Assembly (NCBI GenBank): GCA_021234155.1
Contig: JAJEKV010000046.1
Span: 7,137,012 to 7,201,011, forward strand
Origin: Isoetes taiwanensis
Lineage: Eukaryota > Streptophyta > Lycopodiopsida > Isoetales > Isoetaceae
Length of the DNA: 64,000 nucleotides
Direction of reading: 5' to 3'
The position numbers and the translations under genes are program-made. Positions 33,235-43,489 of this stretch are shown piece after piece (position 1 is the first letter of the stretch; each line of letters opens with the position of its first letter). The notes under the pieces are model-generated. The model was not told the DNA's origin and made no database searches. It worked only from the letters and a program-made list of their open reading frames with translations.

Positions 33235-33640
33235 TTAGGAGGGGGTCCCGATCCTCATCCTCTTCTCGACTCATCCTGTTACGACCGATCGTGGATCCGT
33301 ATGAAAGAATATAGTTCTTAAGTCCGGATCATCTAGAAGAAAACATTCCCATGCACCGCTATTGTCACCCTTGGCCTTAGCAATATCATATTCCTCGTCG
33401 GACAAAGATGGATATCATAATAAAGATCACATGTGCCATCTTCCGCTTACATTCGCAGACTCATTATCCTTAACATCATATATTAGGCATCCCTCCCTAA
33501 TAACTTTGAGGCACTCCATCATGAGCAGCCAGATAGTGCATGCGATGTGACTCACCCAAGGACAAACGATGACAATAGTGAAGGACCTCTCGGTTGTCAA
33601 TCCTATACAAATGGTAAAGAAGCTACCGTAGTCCTTCCGT

Positions 33641-34056
33641 TCATGCCCATATCTCCTCTCCCACCCCCCTCGCCCAACACAAAGAGTGATATATTTTTAA
33701 GGCCGGTTGAATCGGCAAGAGACCTTTGTACCCAATGGAGACCCTAATCTTTGGGATTAAGTCGCCTTCTCCAAAAATCTTCTTCACAAGGGCCACTTTT
33801 CTTCTCAACTCAGCCGAGTACCTTAGGGGTAGAGTCTCCTTATGTTTTGTATTTTTAGCCTTCCAATTCTTTAGGAAGTCCTTTGACCGTAATACAAACT
33901 TCTTGATGTCATCATTCTTGACCTTGTATTTGTCCAAAGAATCCAATTTCGGATAATGCCACATCCCCCGATAGCCTTTGTAACTCGGCTCCTACAAATG
34001 ACTTCATTGTATCGCACATCCTTTACATGATCAAGCAAAGACTCAACGAAGGACAT
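33641..34056 (-). pseudogene. Exon of unrecognised minus-strand gene
   Basis: A basic, helical stretch (KLDSLDKYKVKNDDIKKFVL, LRRKVALVKKIFGEGDLIPK) in the frame 33964-33641, preceded by a short stretch (FVESLLDHVKDVRYNEVI) in another frame. No domain is recognised. Strand and spacing link it to the neighbouring exons. Confidence 0.4.
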
Positions 34057-34193
34057 CCTATCCTTGGTGAAAGCACCCTTCTTGTATAAGACTTCCTTCT
34101 TTAAGCACCGGTCTAAAACCCAAATGGTCTCAAAGGTCGTCTAGCCCCCGAGTCTTTCTCATCTCTGTCACATTCAAGTCAAAGATGCTTACA

Positions 34194-34537
34194 TCAACAG
34201 AGGCACCCTACCCATAGTATCCGGGCACTTCCCTTGTGCATAAGCGTCCCGCATTCATTCCACTTGAGCCATACTTGCCTCCTTACAAAACACAATCTTA
34301 TCACGAAGTCCGCATGGTCCCGACTGATGAGCTTTTCGTAAGGATCCGCAATGTCATCACCACCTTTTTTCTTTGATTTTCTTGCGGTCTTCTTCTTCTC
34401 TGTATAATTGTGCCATGACGAGTCCGCCTCCAAAGAGCAGATGCCTCGGACTTTGACCCGCCAATGCGGTGGGCAATGGGCAGCCATATTCCACCCAATG
34501 TTGACCCGGGCGTGGGCGCGGTTGTTCAACGTATGGA
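34194..34537 (-). pseudogene. Exon following the ParB-like exon
   Basis: The exon begins at a clear acceptor (TATTGCAG at 34538-34545) that joins in frame to the donor at 34735, giving YVEQPRPRPGQHWVEYGCPL and AQLYREEEDRKKIKEKRW. A one-base shift is then needed to continue as DDIADPYEKLISRDHADFVI and RLCFVRRQVWLKWNECG. The shift suggests a pseudogene or sequencing error. Function unknown. Confidence 0.5.
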
Positions 34538-34734
34538 CTGCAATAGTACAGACATTGAATCAGTATCATAGAATAGAAACACGCCGGGCGTGATTTGAAT
34601 AGAATTGATGAAGAGAAAAATCACGCCTGGCGTGAAATGAATAAAGTTACTAATGCAATTCACGCCAGGCGTGCTTTCAAATCAAACCAATTCACGCCAG
34701 GCGTGAATACAATTTATGAAACCAGGTTGATTAC
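34538..34734 (-). repeat. 197-bp intron carrying palindrome array B
   Basis: A GT-AG intron between two coding exons holds four palindromes: CACGCCGGGCGTG (34580), CACGCCTGGCGTG (34622), CACGCCAGGCGTG (34661) and CACGCCAGGCGTG (34693). The arms are perfect and only the central base varies. Flanking A/T bases often extend the symmetry (AATTCACGCCAGGCGTGAAT type). Spacings are about 42, 39 and 32 bp. Such regular symmetric sites could bind a dimeric protein or form RNA hairpins. Confidence 0.75.
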
Positions 34735-35168
34735 CTTTTGTATAGAAATGTCTTCCCCATTTCATTCAAAGTTGCACTAATCTCAGCCAAATCTGCAGGT
34801 GAAGTATTGGCATCCAAGATACGACACCTCCTATACGCATAGTGATTGTAGAACACTTTTTGGCCTGTTTGTTCTGCCTGCCTGATGATGGCCTTTTGTG
34901 CCTCAACGGAATGCTGCCCGTCGATGATGACATATTTAATATCATCACTTGATAATAGCTCCTGGACGTTCGTCCACACAGCAGGCTTGTTCGAGATCAT
35001 ATCCCAAGGTAGCACATCCGCTGGCATAGGCATTTGACCTGGATTACTAATCATGCTCTGAACAATCTCCATGGCATGTGCTGGATCATATCTCCTGCTA
35101 ACATAAATGGAGCTTGGTGAACGGATGAGGGACTTCACATGGATCGCAAAAGTTTCCTTAAGACCCAA
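34735..35168 (-). pseudogene. ParB-like domain exon (DGQHS motif)
   Basis: A 145-residue stretch with SSIYVSRRYDPAHAMEIVQSM, then LLSSDDIKYVIIDGQHSVEA and QKVFYNHYAYRRCRIL. The layout (ligand-facing strand, helix, then V(I)DGQHR/S-x-A) is that of the ParB-like nuclease/CTPase fold, in which the G-x-H/R motif binds nucleotide. The exon ends at a clear GT donor (AAAAG-GTAATC, 34734). The upstream boundary is unclear: stops lie between this exon and 35205. Seed-free plants have many such DGQHS/T proteins of unknown role, often near repeats. Confidence 0.5.
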
Positions 35169-35204
35169 TGGATAATGGTCACGTGCATTTATTCAAATTT
35201 TTTC

Positions 35205-35880
35205 ATGGCCTCTAGTCAGCGCCCACTGGCCCTCGCTCATTCTCAAAAACAGAAGCCTCCATGCCTTCGACAACTGCAGGTTGAACATTCTTCCCTAGAT
35301 CTAGGACCCTTTTAGAAGCTTTCAAGTCAGCTAATTCCCTAGCTTGCTGCAAATAGTGACTTGGTGTCGGTTTAGTGAACATGCCTCTACGCACAGCTGT
35401 AACCCCTTGGCAAATAGATATTGGCGTAACTGCTACATTGGTTGGCCAACCATACTTAAAACATGTCTCACCGTTCACATCTGTCTTCATGAACGTATCC
35501 TTGTATGCAGTAGCTCTACAGTGAGTAAGTCTGAGCAGATCTTTCTTCTGCTTCTGTGTAATCTCCAAGAGCAATTTGCAGTGGGTGTCATCCTCTTCCT
35601 CACAAGAGATTAGGATCCCTTGTTTGGCCATCTTGTCTGCTTCCTTTTTCCTCGAGAAGAGAGTTAAGTCGAGCTTGCCATTTGTCTTGGCAAGGTCAAC
35701 GTACCACTCGGCACCCTCGTCCATTTCCTCTTCAGGGCAGGCAGGGTCAGTGGTTGCTATAAGAATCGCCCATCATCATCTAAGGTGAGATCATATGGTA
35801 TCGCGCATCCGGGTCGCCTACCCTTGCTTTCTTGGCGTGATTAGAACCCGAATTAGTAGGGGTTTTCTTCCTCTTGAGCA
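35205..35880 (-). pseudogene. Exon with basic N-terminus, upstream of ParB-like exon
   Basis: Starts at a good acceptor (TTTGCGCAG, 35881-35889). The first residues (LKRKKTPTNSGSNHAKKARV) resemble a bipartite nuclear localisation signal. After a frame change the main reading is EGAEWYVDLAKTNGKLDLTL, LLEITQKQKKDLLRLTHCRA and FKYGWPTNVAVTPISICQGV, ending at 35212. No domain is recognised. It probably forms the N-terminal part of the DGQHS protein. Confidence 0.45.
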
Positions 35881-36334
35881 CTGCGCAAATGAAGATGAGC
35901 ACTTTTAGAGTACTTTTCGTAACAAGAGATCACGCTTGGCGTGCATTTAAACCTAAATTAGTACAAATCACGCTTGGCGTGTTGGTATCTCCTATTATTG
36001 ACCATGCTATGCGTTAATTTGAAACTAAATTATTTTGCATCCACATTTTAAGCTACATACCCTTCATGAATCCATATTTCACACTATTTAACCTCATTGA
36101 ACATTGCTATCTCCAACTGTCTAACACCGCTATATTCTATATATAAAACAGAGCAAAATTATGTTCTACAGAACGGACAATCAGAGCATTAACTGATGTT
36201 AATACTTAAAATTCATGCAAAGCATAATAACTCAAACTCATGCAAAGCATATTAAGTGAAAGGAAATATCTCAAATTCATGCAAGCATAATACTCTCCAC
36301 ACAGTGTGTATTCTGTTACGGGCAAATTAAATAC
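35881..36334 (-). repeat. 454-bp intron with palindrome pair C
   Basis: The intron is bounded by GT (TTCAAG-GTATTT, 36334) and AG (35881). It holds two identical sites CACGCTTGGCGTG at 35931 and 35969, 38 bp apart. The inner pair is T/G, a wobble in RNA. The rest is AT-rich with a GCAAAGCATAATAACTCA-like direct repeat (TTCATGCAAAGCATA). Confidence 0.6.
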
Positions 36335-36473
36335 CTTGAATAGGGTTACGTATTGTATTCTCGTGTATTCTCGATCAACGCCCTCAAACTTGAGAAGAGC
36401 CGGTTTGCAGAGATTCCTCTTCCACCGCTTCCTCTGCCTCACCTTCTCGACCTCGATTCGCTTTAGAAGACAT
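36335..36473 (-). pseudogene. Putative first exon with acidic/basic N-terminus
   Basis: The ATG at 36473 opens MSSKANRGREGEAEEAVEEE and is closed by TGA at 36384; a frame change would let the exon run to the GT donor at 36334. It precedes the intron with array C, so it is the likely first coding exon of the DGQHS-containing gene. Only the ATG, donor and position support it. Confidence 0.35.
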
Positions 36474-37540
36474 CTCCGGAGTCGCCTAGTAACAGAGTCG
36501 GAAGGTCGCTCGGATACGCGCTCGAGCTGCTCGAAGAAATAGCTTTTTCTACCTGTACGAGAAATAGAGAAATTTGAATTTCAAGAAAACACAAAATGCA
36601 GTTTCGAAATATTCTTGACACATACAAATAATAATGACGAAGACCCGTCCGCCGACTTCTTTCATTAAGTTTTTAAAAACCAATCTACCCAAAAAGTATC
36701 CCGCCAAATTTATCCCGCCTAAACGTAGTTAACCTAATCTTTCTTCTAATTCAATTTTTCCGACCGCCGAGTTTCCATAGCGCCTTCAAATTCTCAAATC
36801 AGCTTCTCAAGAATGGCTACTGCACTCGGTACTCATCTCATTCCAATAGCTTGAACATTAATTTCCAATAGTAGGTGTTCAATAGCAATTTTCTGCAGAT
36901 TAGCAAAGATGAATGTTTCATGTTAACTACAAATCAGAAAAGGAAAGTAGGATTATGCAAGATCGACTCCATCGATCCGGATCAGAACTCATGGAATTCC
37001 GCCGGGGATAAGTATGTCCGAAGTCTACGGTGATTAATCACTGCGCTATGGATGAAGCTTTACCTCGCAGACACCGGTGGGGATACGGTTGGAGAAAGTG
37101 TTGGAACATTTGTTGCATGGCCAAGAAACCGCTTAAAAAGGTATGTAGCATGTATTACATTGTAGAAATATAGAAGTAGACAAAATTTGTTGTATTCATT
37201 GGAAAAAGATTACAATTGTATATAATCTGGATAAACCGGATAAACCGGACAAAATCCCGGATTCTTTGTTTCAAGCCCAGTCTCACTGAGTAGGCGGGCT
37301 ATCGATACTCCCATTTCCATTGCAGGGGGCATAGTGAATTCTTCCTCGTAAAACCCCAAAGCAAAAACACCGGGGCTCTAGCTCCACCACCCCCCACCGC
37401 TCCACCTCCACCTCCTGCTCCTCCTCCTCTCCCGCCTCCTGCTCCATTGGTTGAACCTCCAATGCATCGTATAGCGCTGCGCGGTAGTGGTTCCATTGGT
37501 TGAGCCATCTCCATTGCATCGTATACCTTTGTGGTAGTGG
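36474..37540. other. Intergenic or intronic, no recognised gene
   Basis: Contains a purine/pyrimidine-biased low-complexity stretch at 37378-37450 (CTCCACC/CTCCTC repeats, encoding only Gly/Glu-rich shadows) and a short duplicated segment, TTGGTTGA.CC(A)TC.(A)TTGCATCGTATA, near 37446 and 37496. Nothing else is supported. Confidence 0.4.
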
Positions 37541-37928
37541 TTAGTGTTGGGGCATCCGGGCATAGAGGCTAACCACTAAGAAACGCAGCTCCTCATTTTG
37601 AATCTCGAGCTGACGGATGCGAGATTCACTCTCGATCAATGCATGTACTGCATTCTCGAAGTGATTAGATAAGAGGGCGAGCCTCCGTGCGATTGCAAGG
37701 GCCCCGAGCCCGAGATCTATCATTGCCACTCAAGGCTGCTGCCATCATCATTACTTGATCCAAGTACTCCGGGGTTGCAAGATCGGGTGCTCCAAATTTA
37801 ACCGGTGCTCGGCCGCGGTTCAACCGGACCGAGATTGGAGCCGAACCGAGTCGGGCCGTGTGATTGCCGCCCAAATGTAATTCCAATCCATCTTCGTCAC
37901 CAACCGGGTGATTAATGTAACCTGGCAT
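37541..37928 (-). pseudogene. Coiled-coil protein fragment (unrecognised)
   Basis: An AG immediately precedes the ATG at 37928. The first frame reads MPGYINHPVGDEDGLELHLG and PDLATPEYLDQVMMMAAALS; a frame change near 37735 continues as DLGLGALAIARRLALLSNHF and ALIESESRIRQLEIQNEEL, a heptad-like coiled coil, to 37541. Family unknown. The frame change and lack of partners suggest decay. Array D lies directly upstream in the presumed intron. Confidence 0.4.
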
Positions 37929-37961
37929 CTATCAATAGGAAGTGAGCGGAGTATCAGTATT

Positions 37962-38261
37962 CACGCCTGGCGTGTTATATTTCTTTATTTATAAACTTAG
38001 AAACTAAGAGACACGCCCGGCGTGTTTAGCGTAAAAGTTGAAAGTAGGGATACAATTGTTTGCACGCTCAGCGTGTAAACTGCTATATAGGAAAAACTAT
38101 ACGCCTTTCGGCATTCATTCGGCACGGCGTGTAAAATAATTGCCCGGCCTTTATCTATTTACTTATCTATCTGCATGTTTTTTTTTTCCCCTCCTGCTGA
38201 AATGCACGAAAGCGTGTATTCATGTTGAAGGCTAAGGTTACCCTAAAACACGCTTAGCGTG
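37962..38261 (-). repeat. Palindrome array D
   Basis: Sites at 37962 (CACGCCTGGCGTG), 38012 (CACGCCCGGCGTG), 38063 (CACGCTCAGCGTG) and 38249 (CACGCTTAGCGTG), plus a shortened one near 38122 (GGCACGGCGTG). The last two full sites change C to T in the left arm and G to A in the right arm together, so symmetry is preserved. Spacings of the first three are ~50 bp. The array precedes the exon at 37928 on the minus strand. Confidence 0.75.
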
Positions 38262-38299
38262 TTTCAAATATTATCTTTCAGATTTTTCTAATGCTTTCT

Positions 38300-38817
38300 A
38301 CTACACTTATTCATAATAGAAACTTGCATGCAATAGCATGATTAATTCAGGAAGAGAAACTCAAGAATTTACTCGAAACAAAAAGAAGCAGATGAAGTTT
38401 ATAAAAAACTATTCTGGTTTTCATAAACATCATCTCGCTTCCTCTCCGAGCAAATGCAAAAGCTTGTCTTCTTGGATTAAACCTGCCATTGAGATGCAAC
38501 TTAAAACTAAATGAAAACTAACCTTGAGTTCGAGGCGGAAGGATTCAAGAACGGAGGACTATGCTTGTGGTTTTAATTCCGAGGCTTTTCGATTCGCAGA
38601 CCTTAGTCCTCTGCTTTTGGTTTTAATTATGAGTCTCCGATTTCCTCTGCTACAGATGCTACAGAACAAAAGGCGGAGTCTTTTAGTAAGTTAGAATTGC
38701 CAAAACCAAACATCTAACATTGATGAATATAAATCACGCTCACCAAGATTTCGGACGGCGGATCCAAACACAGTGCAGGAAAACCGCAAATCGTATGAAG
38801 GAAGGAAGAAAATGTAG
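38300..38817. other. Non-coding, imperfect direct repeat
   Basis: Around 38553-38635 two related stretches (CTATGCTTGTGGTTTTAATT and CTCTGCTTTTGGTTTTAATT) occur ~50 bp apart. No coding family is recognised. Confidence 0.45.
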
Positions 38818-38912
38818 GAACTTTGAGAGCGTAAAATGGATTTATATAGGCACAATTAGAAAAAGTTAGCGTGAATAATTGATTGCTTGAATTAAGCACG
38901 CTGGCGCATTTG
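38818..38912 (-). promoter_or_regulatory. Promoter-like module, copy A (TATA + GCGTG boxes)
   Basis: On minus: AAATGCGCCAGCGTG, then an AT-rich stretch with TTCACGCTAA, then CCTATATAAATCC (TATA core at 38841-38850) and TTTTACGCTCTC. The same order with many identical blocks occurs at 40072-40165. Here no ATG follows within 100 bp downstream, so the associated gene start is lost. Confidence 0.5.
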
Positions 38913-39660
38913 TCTTCCCGCACATGACATGTATATGGTATATATGGAGAATATTGCATTTCATGCAATAAATTCTCCATGATTTTATTCCATTTATTGC
39001 ATTCAAAAAAATAGAATTTAGAAATTTTATATAGGCTACATTAAAAATGATTTTAAAGGCAAAATTATGAAGGCTAAAAAATGACTTGTAAGGTTGGGGA
39101 ATTGTTTTAGGTCGAGATAGGAAAATTTCCTATGGTTACTTGTGTGGATGAATCGTAGATTTCTCATGTGGTTGATTTATAGTGTTCCCTAGACTTTGTT
39201 GAGACAAAATTTGCAGATACAAAATTCTAGAGAGACAAAATTTTAGAGAAAAACAGCTTGGAGCCAAAATAATTGAGAATACAGCTTTTGATTTTATCAA
39301 AAAATTTATGTACGTAAAAAAGCTGCTTTGAAGAAAAACTGTTTGAAGACAAAGTTTATGAAGAAAAACTGCTTTGATTTCATTAAAAAAACAGTTGTAT
39401 GTACAGATGCCCGAAGGCTTGGAAGCAGCTGCCCGAAGGCTTTTCACACAATTTACAGAAAAAAAATGCCCGGAGGCGTGTCCAAAACTTCTGTAAGAAT
39501 GGAAACAAAAAATGGGCCGCCGGGATCTGCATCACTCTTCTTCCACGCCTGCAACAAAGAAGAAAGAAAGGTGTTAGAAAAGAAAGAAAGGTGCAAAAAC
39601 AAAAAAAAAAAGAAATCACATGCAAACCTGGTTCATCTCTTAACCACTCCAAAAAAAGGG
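38913..39660. other. AT-rich non-coding DNA with degenerate repeats
   Basis: At 39190-39390 variants of GAAGAAAAACTG and GAGACAAAATTT recur; GCCCGAAGGCTT occurs twice near 39410-39440. No gene is recognised. Confidence 0.45.
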
Positions 39661-39671
39661 TCAATTGTCGA

Positions 39672-39870
39672 CCCTCCTCCTCCTCCTCCTCCTCCCTCCC
39701 TCCTCCCTCCCCTCCCCTCCTCCTCCTCCTCCTCCTAGATTTCATTCTCTGTTTTGTGGTCAAGCCAACCCTGAAGCGAGAGCCCGTCATGTGCTCTTGG
39801 GAGGACATCTCCTCCTCTTCCTCCAACTCCTCCTCTTCCTCCTCTTCTAATCGGAGGGAATCGAGGAGCT
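39672..39870. repeat. (TCC)n microsatellite region
   Basis: Runs of TCCTCC and CTCCTCTTCC at 39676-39736 and 39810-39850. On minus these encode poly-Glu/Arg/Gly frames after the ORF that starts at 40040, and length change here probably disrupted that gene. Confidence 0.75.
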
Positions 39871-40040
39871 CAACTCCTCCTCTTCCATAACGAAATCAGA
39901 ATCATCCTCCTCGATCGAATCGAGGAGAATTGGGAAAGAAAATCAATGAGGGGGGAATTGAGCGGTTCTTCAACCCGACGTCTCTTTGAGGAGACCTCGG
40001 GTTCTTCATGAAGGTCGAGCGCTGAGGCTGAACGCTTCAT
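39870..40040 (-). CDS. Short ORF with nuclear localisation-like signal
   Basis: The ATG at 40040 lies ~56 bp downstream of a TATA box (40096-40105). The 56 residues begin MKRSASALDLHEEPE and contain SSKRRRVEE, a basic cluster of nuclear localisation type. The frame stops at 39870, but the next frames on minus continue as an acidic, Glu-rich stretch (DFVMEEEELSS) and a Glu tract from the microsatellite, so the original protein was probably longer. The family is unknown; acidic plus basic composition suggests a nuclear protein. Confidence 0.4.
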   Translation of the reverse strand: MKRSASALDLHEEPEVSSKRRRVEEPLNSPLIDFLSQFSSIRSRRMILISLWKRRS

Positions 40041-40071
40041 GGCGGGCAAAAAAAAAAATTGGGACAGAATG

Positions 40072-40165
40072 GAGGTCTTGAGAGCGTGAACCGGATTTAT
40101 ATAGGGTTAATTAGCTCTTAGCGTGAATAATTTATTGCCTCAAATAACACGCCAGCGCATTTAAA
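40072..40165 (-). promoter_or_regulatory. Promoter-like module, copy B (TATA + GCGTG boxes)
   Basis: On minus: AAATGCGCTGGCGTGTTATT, TTATTCACGCTAAGAGC, TTAACCCTATATAAATCC and GGTTCACGCTCTC. The TATA core is at 40096-40105 and an ATG follows at 40040. It parallels copy A at 38818-38912. The GCGTG/CACGC half-sites flanking the TATA resemble the intronic palindromes, which suggests a shared DNA-binding factor (inference). Confidence 0.5.
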
Positions 40166-40589
40166 ATTCCATGACTATATTATCTAGTCTAGGGTATATT
40201 ATTATGGATAATAAATTCTCACGCCTATTAGTTATATGTCTTTTCGTAATCATATATCCAAATTTTCGATAATTAAAATTTGGATATATTTATATAAATG
40301 TCATTTCCTTGTTGTTGCCATGAAAATTCTTGTTTTAAATGATTTCGTTTACGCCCATTGTTATTATTATATTAAACCTATTTCCAAGGAATTTCTTGCT
40401 TTTAAAAAATTTGATTTACCTCTACATATTCCATAAATGTAATGCACTTTTTTTATCTTATGGTGTAATAATTTTTTCTTACTCATTGACTAAAAAGGGT
40501 GCAATTTGCCTAGGTCAATGGTGCCCCTCCAACTCAAGATGGTGAAAAGAGCAATATCAATGAAAAACCAACTCCTAGCAAGAATGTTG
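40166..40589. other. AT-rich, no feature recognised
   Basis: Only small AT-driven frames are present; none resembles a known protein. Confidence 0.45.
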
Positions 40590-43446
40590 AAGAAAAACAA
40601 TTAGTCCTCTATAGTAGGGTGCAATGGAGGAACAAGAAGGTGAGAATCATGCACAAGTGCAACAAGGAAATAGTAGGCCAAGGAGTCATTGTGCTAGCGA
40701 TCCCGGTCAATTTCGATGCAAAATGATGAAAGGCTAGGGAAGACAATATTGGTGTTGCAATTTATACTTTAGGGGTTAAATTAGCCCCTTACTAGTGTTG
40801 GAAGACAACCGAAAGGTAAAGGTTTGGGTGACAAGGAATGTTTTGGTTGTGTCAAGCAATTGGAGGTTCCTTGCATCATGGCATGGCCTATAAGTAGTGT
40901 TCAATTTGTGGAGGATTATATTTTTCCGTGAGCCCGAGGTTGTTGGGGACAATGATTGTCTTGATATTGATCCATTGGCAGTTGGAACTCTAAACCTAGG
41001 CAAAAGGGGAGAAGTATCAGTTGCCAGACATTATCCTAGCAAAAGAGCCAAGTTGATTAGTGACACCAAACGTGAGACAATGGTGAAGGTTAGGGGCTCA
41101 GATTGTTGTTGGAGTGATTGTATGCAATTCTTCACAATAGAACAATTGGTGGAAGCAAGAGCCACTTTTCAAGAGTACACTGTTGATGAGAGGAGGACCT
41201 ACATGTACACAATCTTCGAGCATGCACTTCAAGATGAAAGAAACCCAAACAGAAAAAGATACCCTTTGCTAGGCAAATGGATATGTGCAAAAGCATGGCA
41301 GAGTATCCATGCAATTCCAACTTCTTCATGGCATAATTGGCAAAAAAAACAGGCAGAGGGGAACAGGATTGCTTTACATGGAAATAATGGTTTGTTGAGA
41401 CCAACAGCTAGGACCCTGGCTGCCAGGGAGATATTTGAAAAATATATTGATTTCAATGCAGAGTCTATGCCACACAAAAAAGCGAAGGGATGAAAAGGGA
41501 AGAGCAAATTGTTGAGAAAAGGTTGCCATCACATTGTACTCAAAAGAGTATTTTGGAAGAAGTGAATTCCCTACTTCGAGAATTGGGAATTCTTCCAATA
41601 TCCCAACCTAGCTTTAATAGGTTATGGAAGAAGCATTTCAATCATGTCACCATAGCAACTTCAAACAACTTTGCAAAGTGCAATTTATGTGCTAAGTTGA
41701 AGGAGACTCTTGATAAGACTGTGCAACCTAGTCAAAGGGCTAGGATAAGGGAGCATATGAAGGACCATATGACTGACCAACTATCATGTAGATCATGTTA
41801 TTGGATGTGGAGGACTTTATCCGCATTGGAACCCAATAACTATTTATGTATTATACATGACAAGATGGACCAGCAAAAGACTTGTCTTCCACAATTCAAG
41901 TACATACCAAAGTCATGTGGAAGATCATCCCTTTACGATCTCAATGACTGGGGCAATCTTGCATGGGCATAATCAAACCTACTATGGCCATTTTAGTTTG
42001 GAGTTGTGGAGTGATGGTCCAGATTTTCATATTGGGAGTATCATGAGGTGTTTGAGAAACTATGAAAATGGATACAATGGTCACCTCCGTGACCTTACAT
42101 GCCTAGCCGGCACTACATAGAGCATTGTTAGATGGAAACCCTAACAATATTGAAAAGTTCAAACAAGGCAAGGTTTAGGAAGCATGGGTCTAATGAACAT
42201 GTTGGAGCTTCAACTTCACGTGCTAAACCTCAAGATCTACCCAAAAAGTTTCTCTTGCAACTTGATAATTGTGCCGCCCAAAATAAGAACAGTGGATGTT
42301 TTCTTTTTCCTATCCTACTTAACAAATTGTGGGGATATTTGAAAGAGTTAATTTAGGGTTTCTTATGCGGGCATACCCATGAGGATGTGGATGCATTATT
42401 TGGCAAATATAGTTGTATCTTTGAAGCAAACAACAAAGACCAACTTTCCTAGGCTAATGGAAATCTTGCATGAATGCACTACTCCAAACCCTATAGCTTC
42501 TCTCATAGAAGAAGTGCCCGATTGGAAGAGCTTTGTGGATGGTTATACATTGGATCTTGAAGGTCATTCCAGGCCTCTGCGCAGTTCACTTTTTGGGTGA
42601 GAGATGGGATTCCAATCTTCCAATGGAAGATGAGACCTTCGAGAGGATGAGTGGAGAGGAGGGGAGGAAATATGGCGTAGAGATGAGAATGGCAAGCCTA
42701 TGATACCTCTAGGTCAACCAAAAGCTTTAAAACCTACATGAAGAAGTGAAGCAATTGGGATTGACTAAGGAAGGAATCCAAGACTATATAAAGCATTGGC
42801 AAACCAATCCGAGATGACACCAACCGTGCCTTGGTGGCTTACTTGGAAGAAGGTGATTAACCCGTTGGGGAGATAGACACATCCTCGGATGAATTGAAAG
42901 AAGGGTGGTTGCCTAAGACTAGGTGGAAGACCTTAGCAGTGCTGAGGATTTTGATGACACCGTAAGTAGCATTCGCAAAGCAATATGCTCCTCCTCCTTC
43001 TCGACAAACACTATGTTGGTCCTAAGAACAATAGGCCAAAGTTTCTAGGCATGGATGCTTATGAACCTTCCAATCGACTTGGAATGCCACCAATTTGTGG
43101 TAGTAAAGCCATCAGATTTAGATACATATCCAAAGGTGGTTGGGGTTCACTATCTCCTCGATATTTGCAAAGAAGAAGGTAATATTAACTTCAACCATGT
43201 GCGGGTGGAATGGTGGTGTCCAAAGGTGCATCGTTGACCAACGATCGGATAAAGAAAGGTACTTTCATTGTTGGACAAAGAGATGGAGGAGAAACTGAAA
43301 GTGATCCTGATCTTTGGCTAGACTATGAAAGTGTTTTGTACTCATGGACTCCAAACACTATTCCAGCTAGAAATGCGAGAATTACAATACCTCAGGATGT
43401 CAGGAAGAAGGCTATGATATCATTGGGGGTGCTTGAAGAAAGTTGA
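40590..43446 (+). pseudogene. DUF7869-type transposon protein, frameshifted
   Basis: Segments in order, across frames: VQWRNKKVRIMHKCNKEIVG; a long N-part (40897-41493) with PLLGKWICAKAWQSIHAIPT; a Cys block (41490-41972) with FAKCNLCAKLKETLDKT and MKDHMTDQLSCRSCYWMW, then NYLCIIHDKMDQ; SLELWSDGP; LLQLDNCAAQNKN (~42265); and FLCGHTHEDVDALFGKYS (42360-42413). The pair LDNCA.QNKN and GHTHEDVD defines the DUF7869 family of transposon-derived proteins with acidic residues in DDE-like positions. A C-terminal part follows (SDLDTYPKVVGV, ITIPQDVRKKAM) to 43446. At least five frame changes and several stops make it dead. No terminal repeats were identified. Confidence 0.72.
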
Positions 43447-43489
43447 ATAACTATGTAAATTTTTGTTATCACGTTTTTATGATGTGGTG

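Noticed and set aside
37283-37519. Gly/Glu-rich open frames as a real protein
   Set aside because: They arise from a CTCC-type low-complexity tract and occur in several frames at once.
39383-39890. Overlapping Ser/Pro/Leu- and Glu/Arg-rich frames on both strands
   Set aside because: All come from the (TCC)n microsatellite; only the short ORF at 40040 has a start and TATA in good position.
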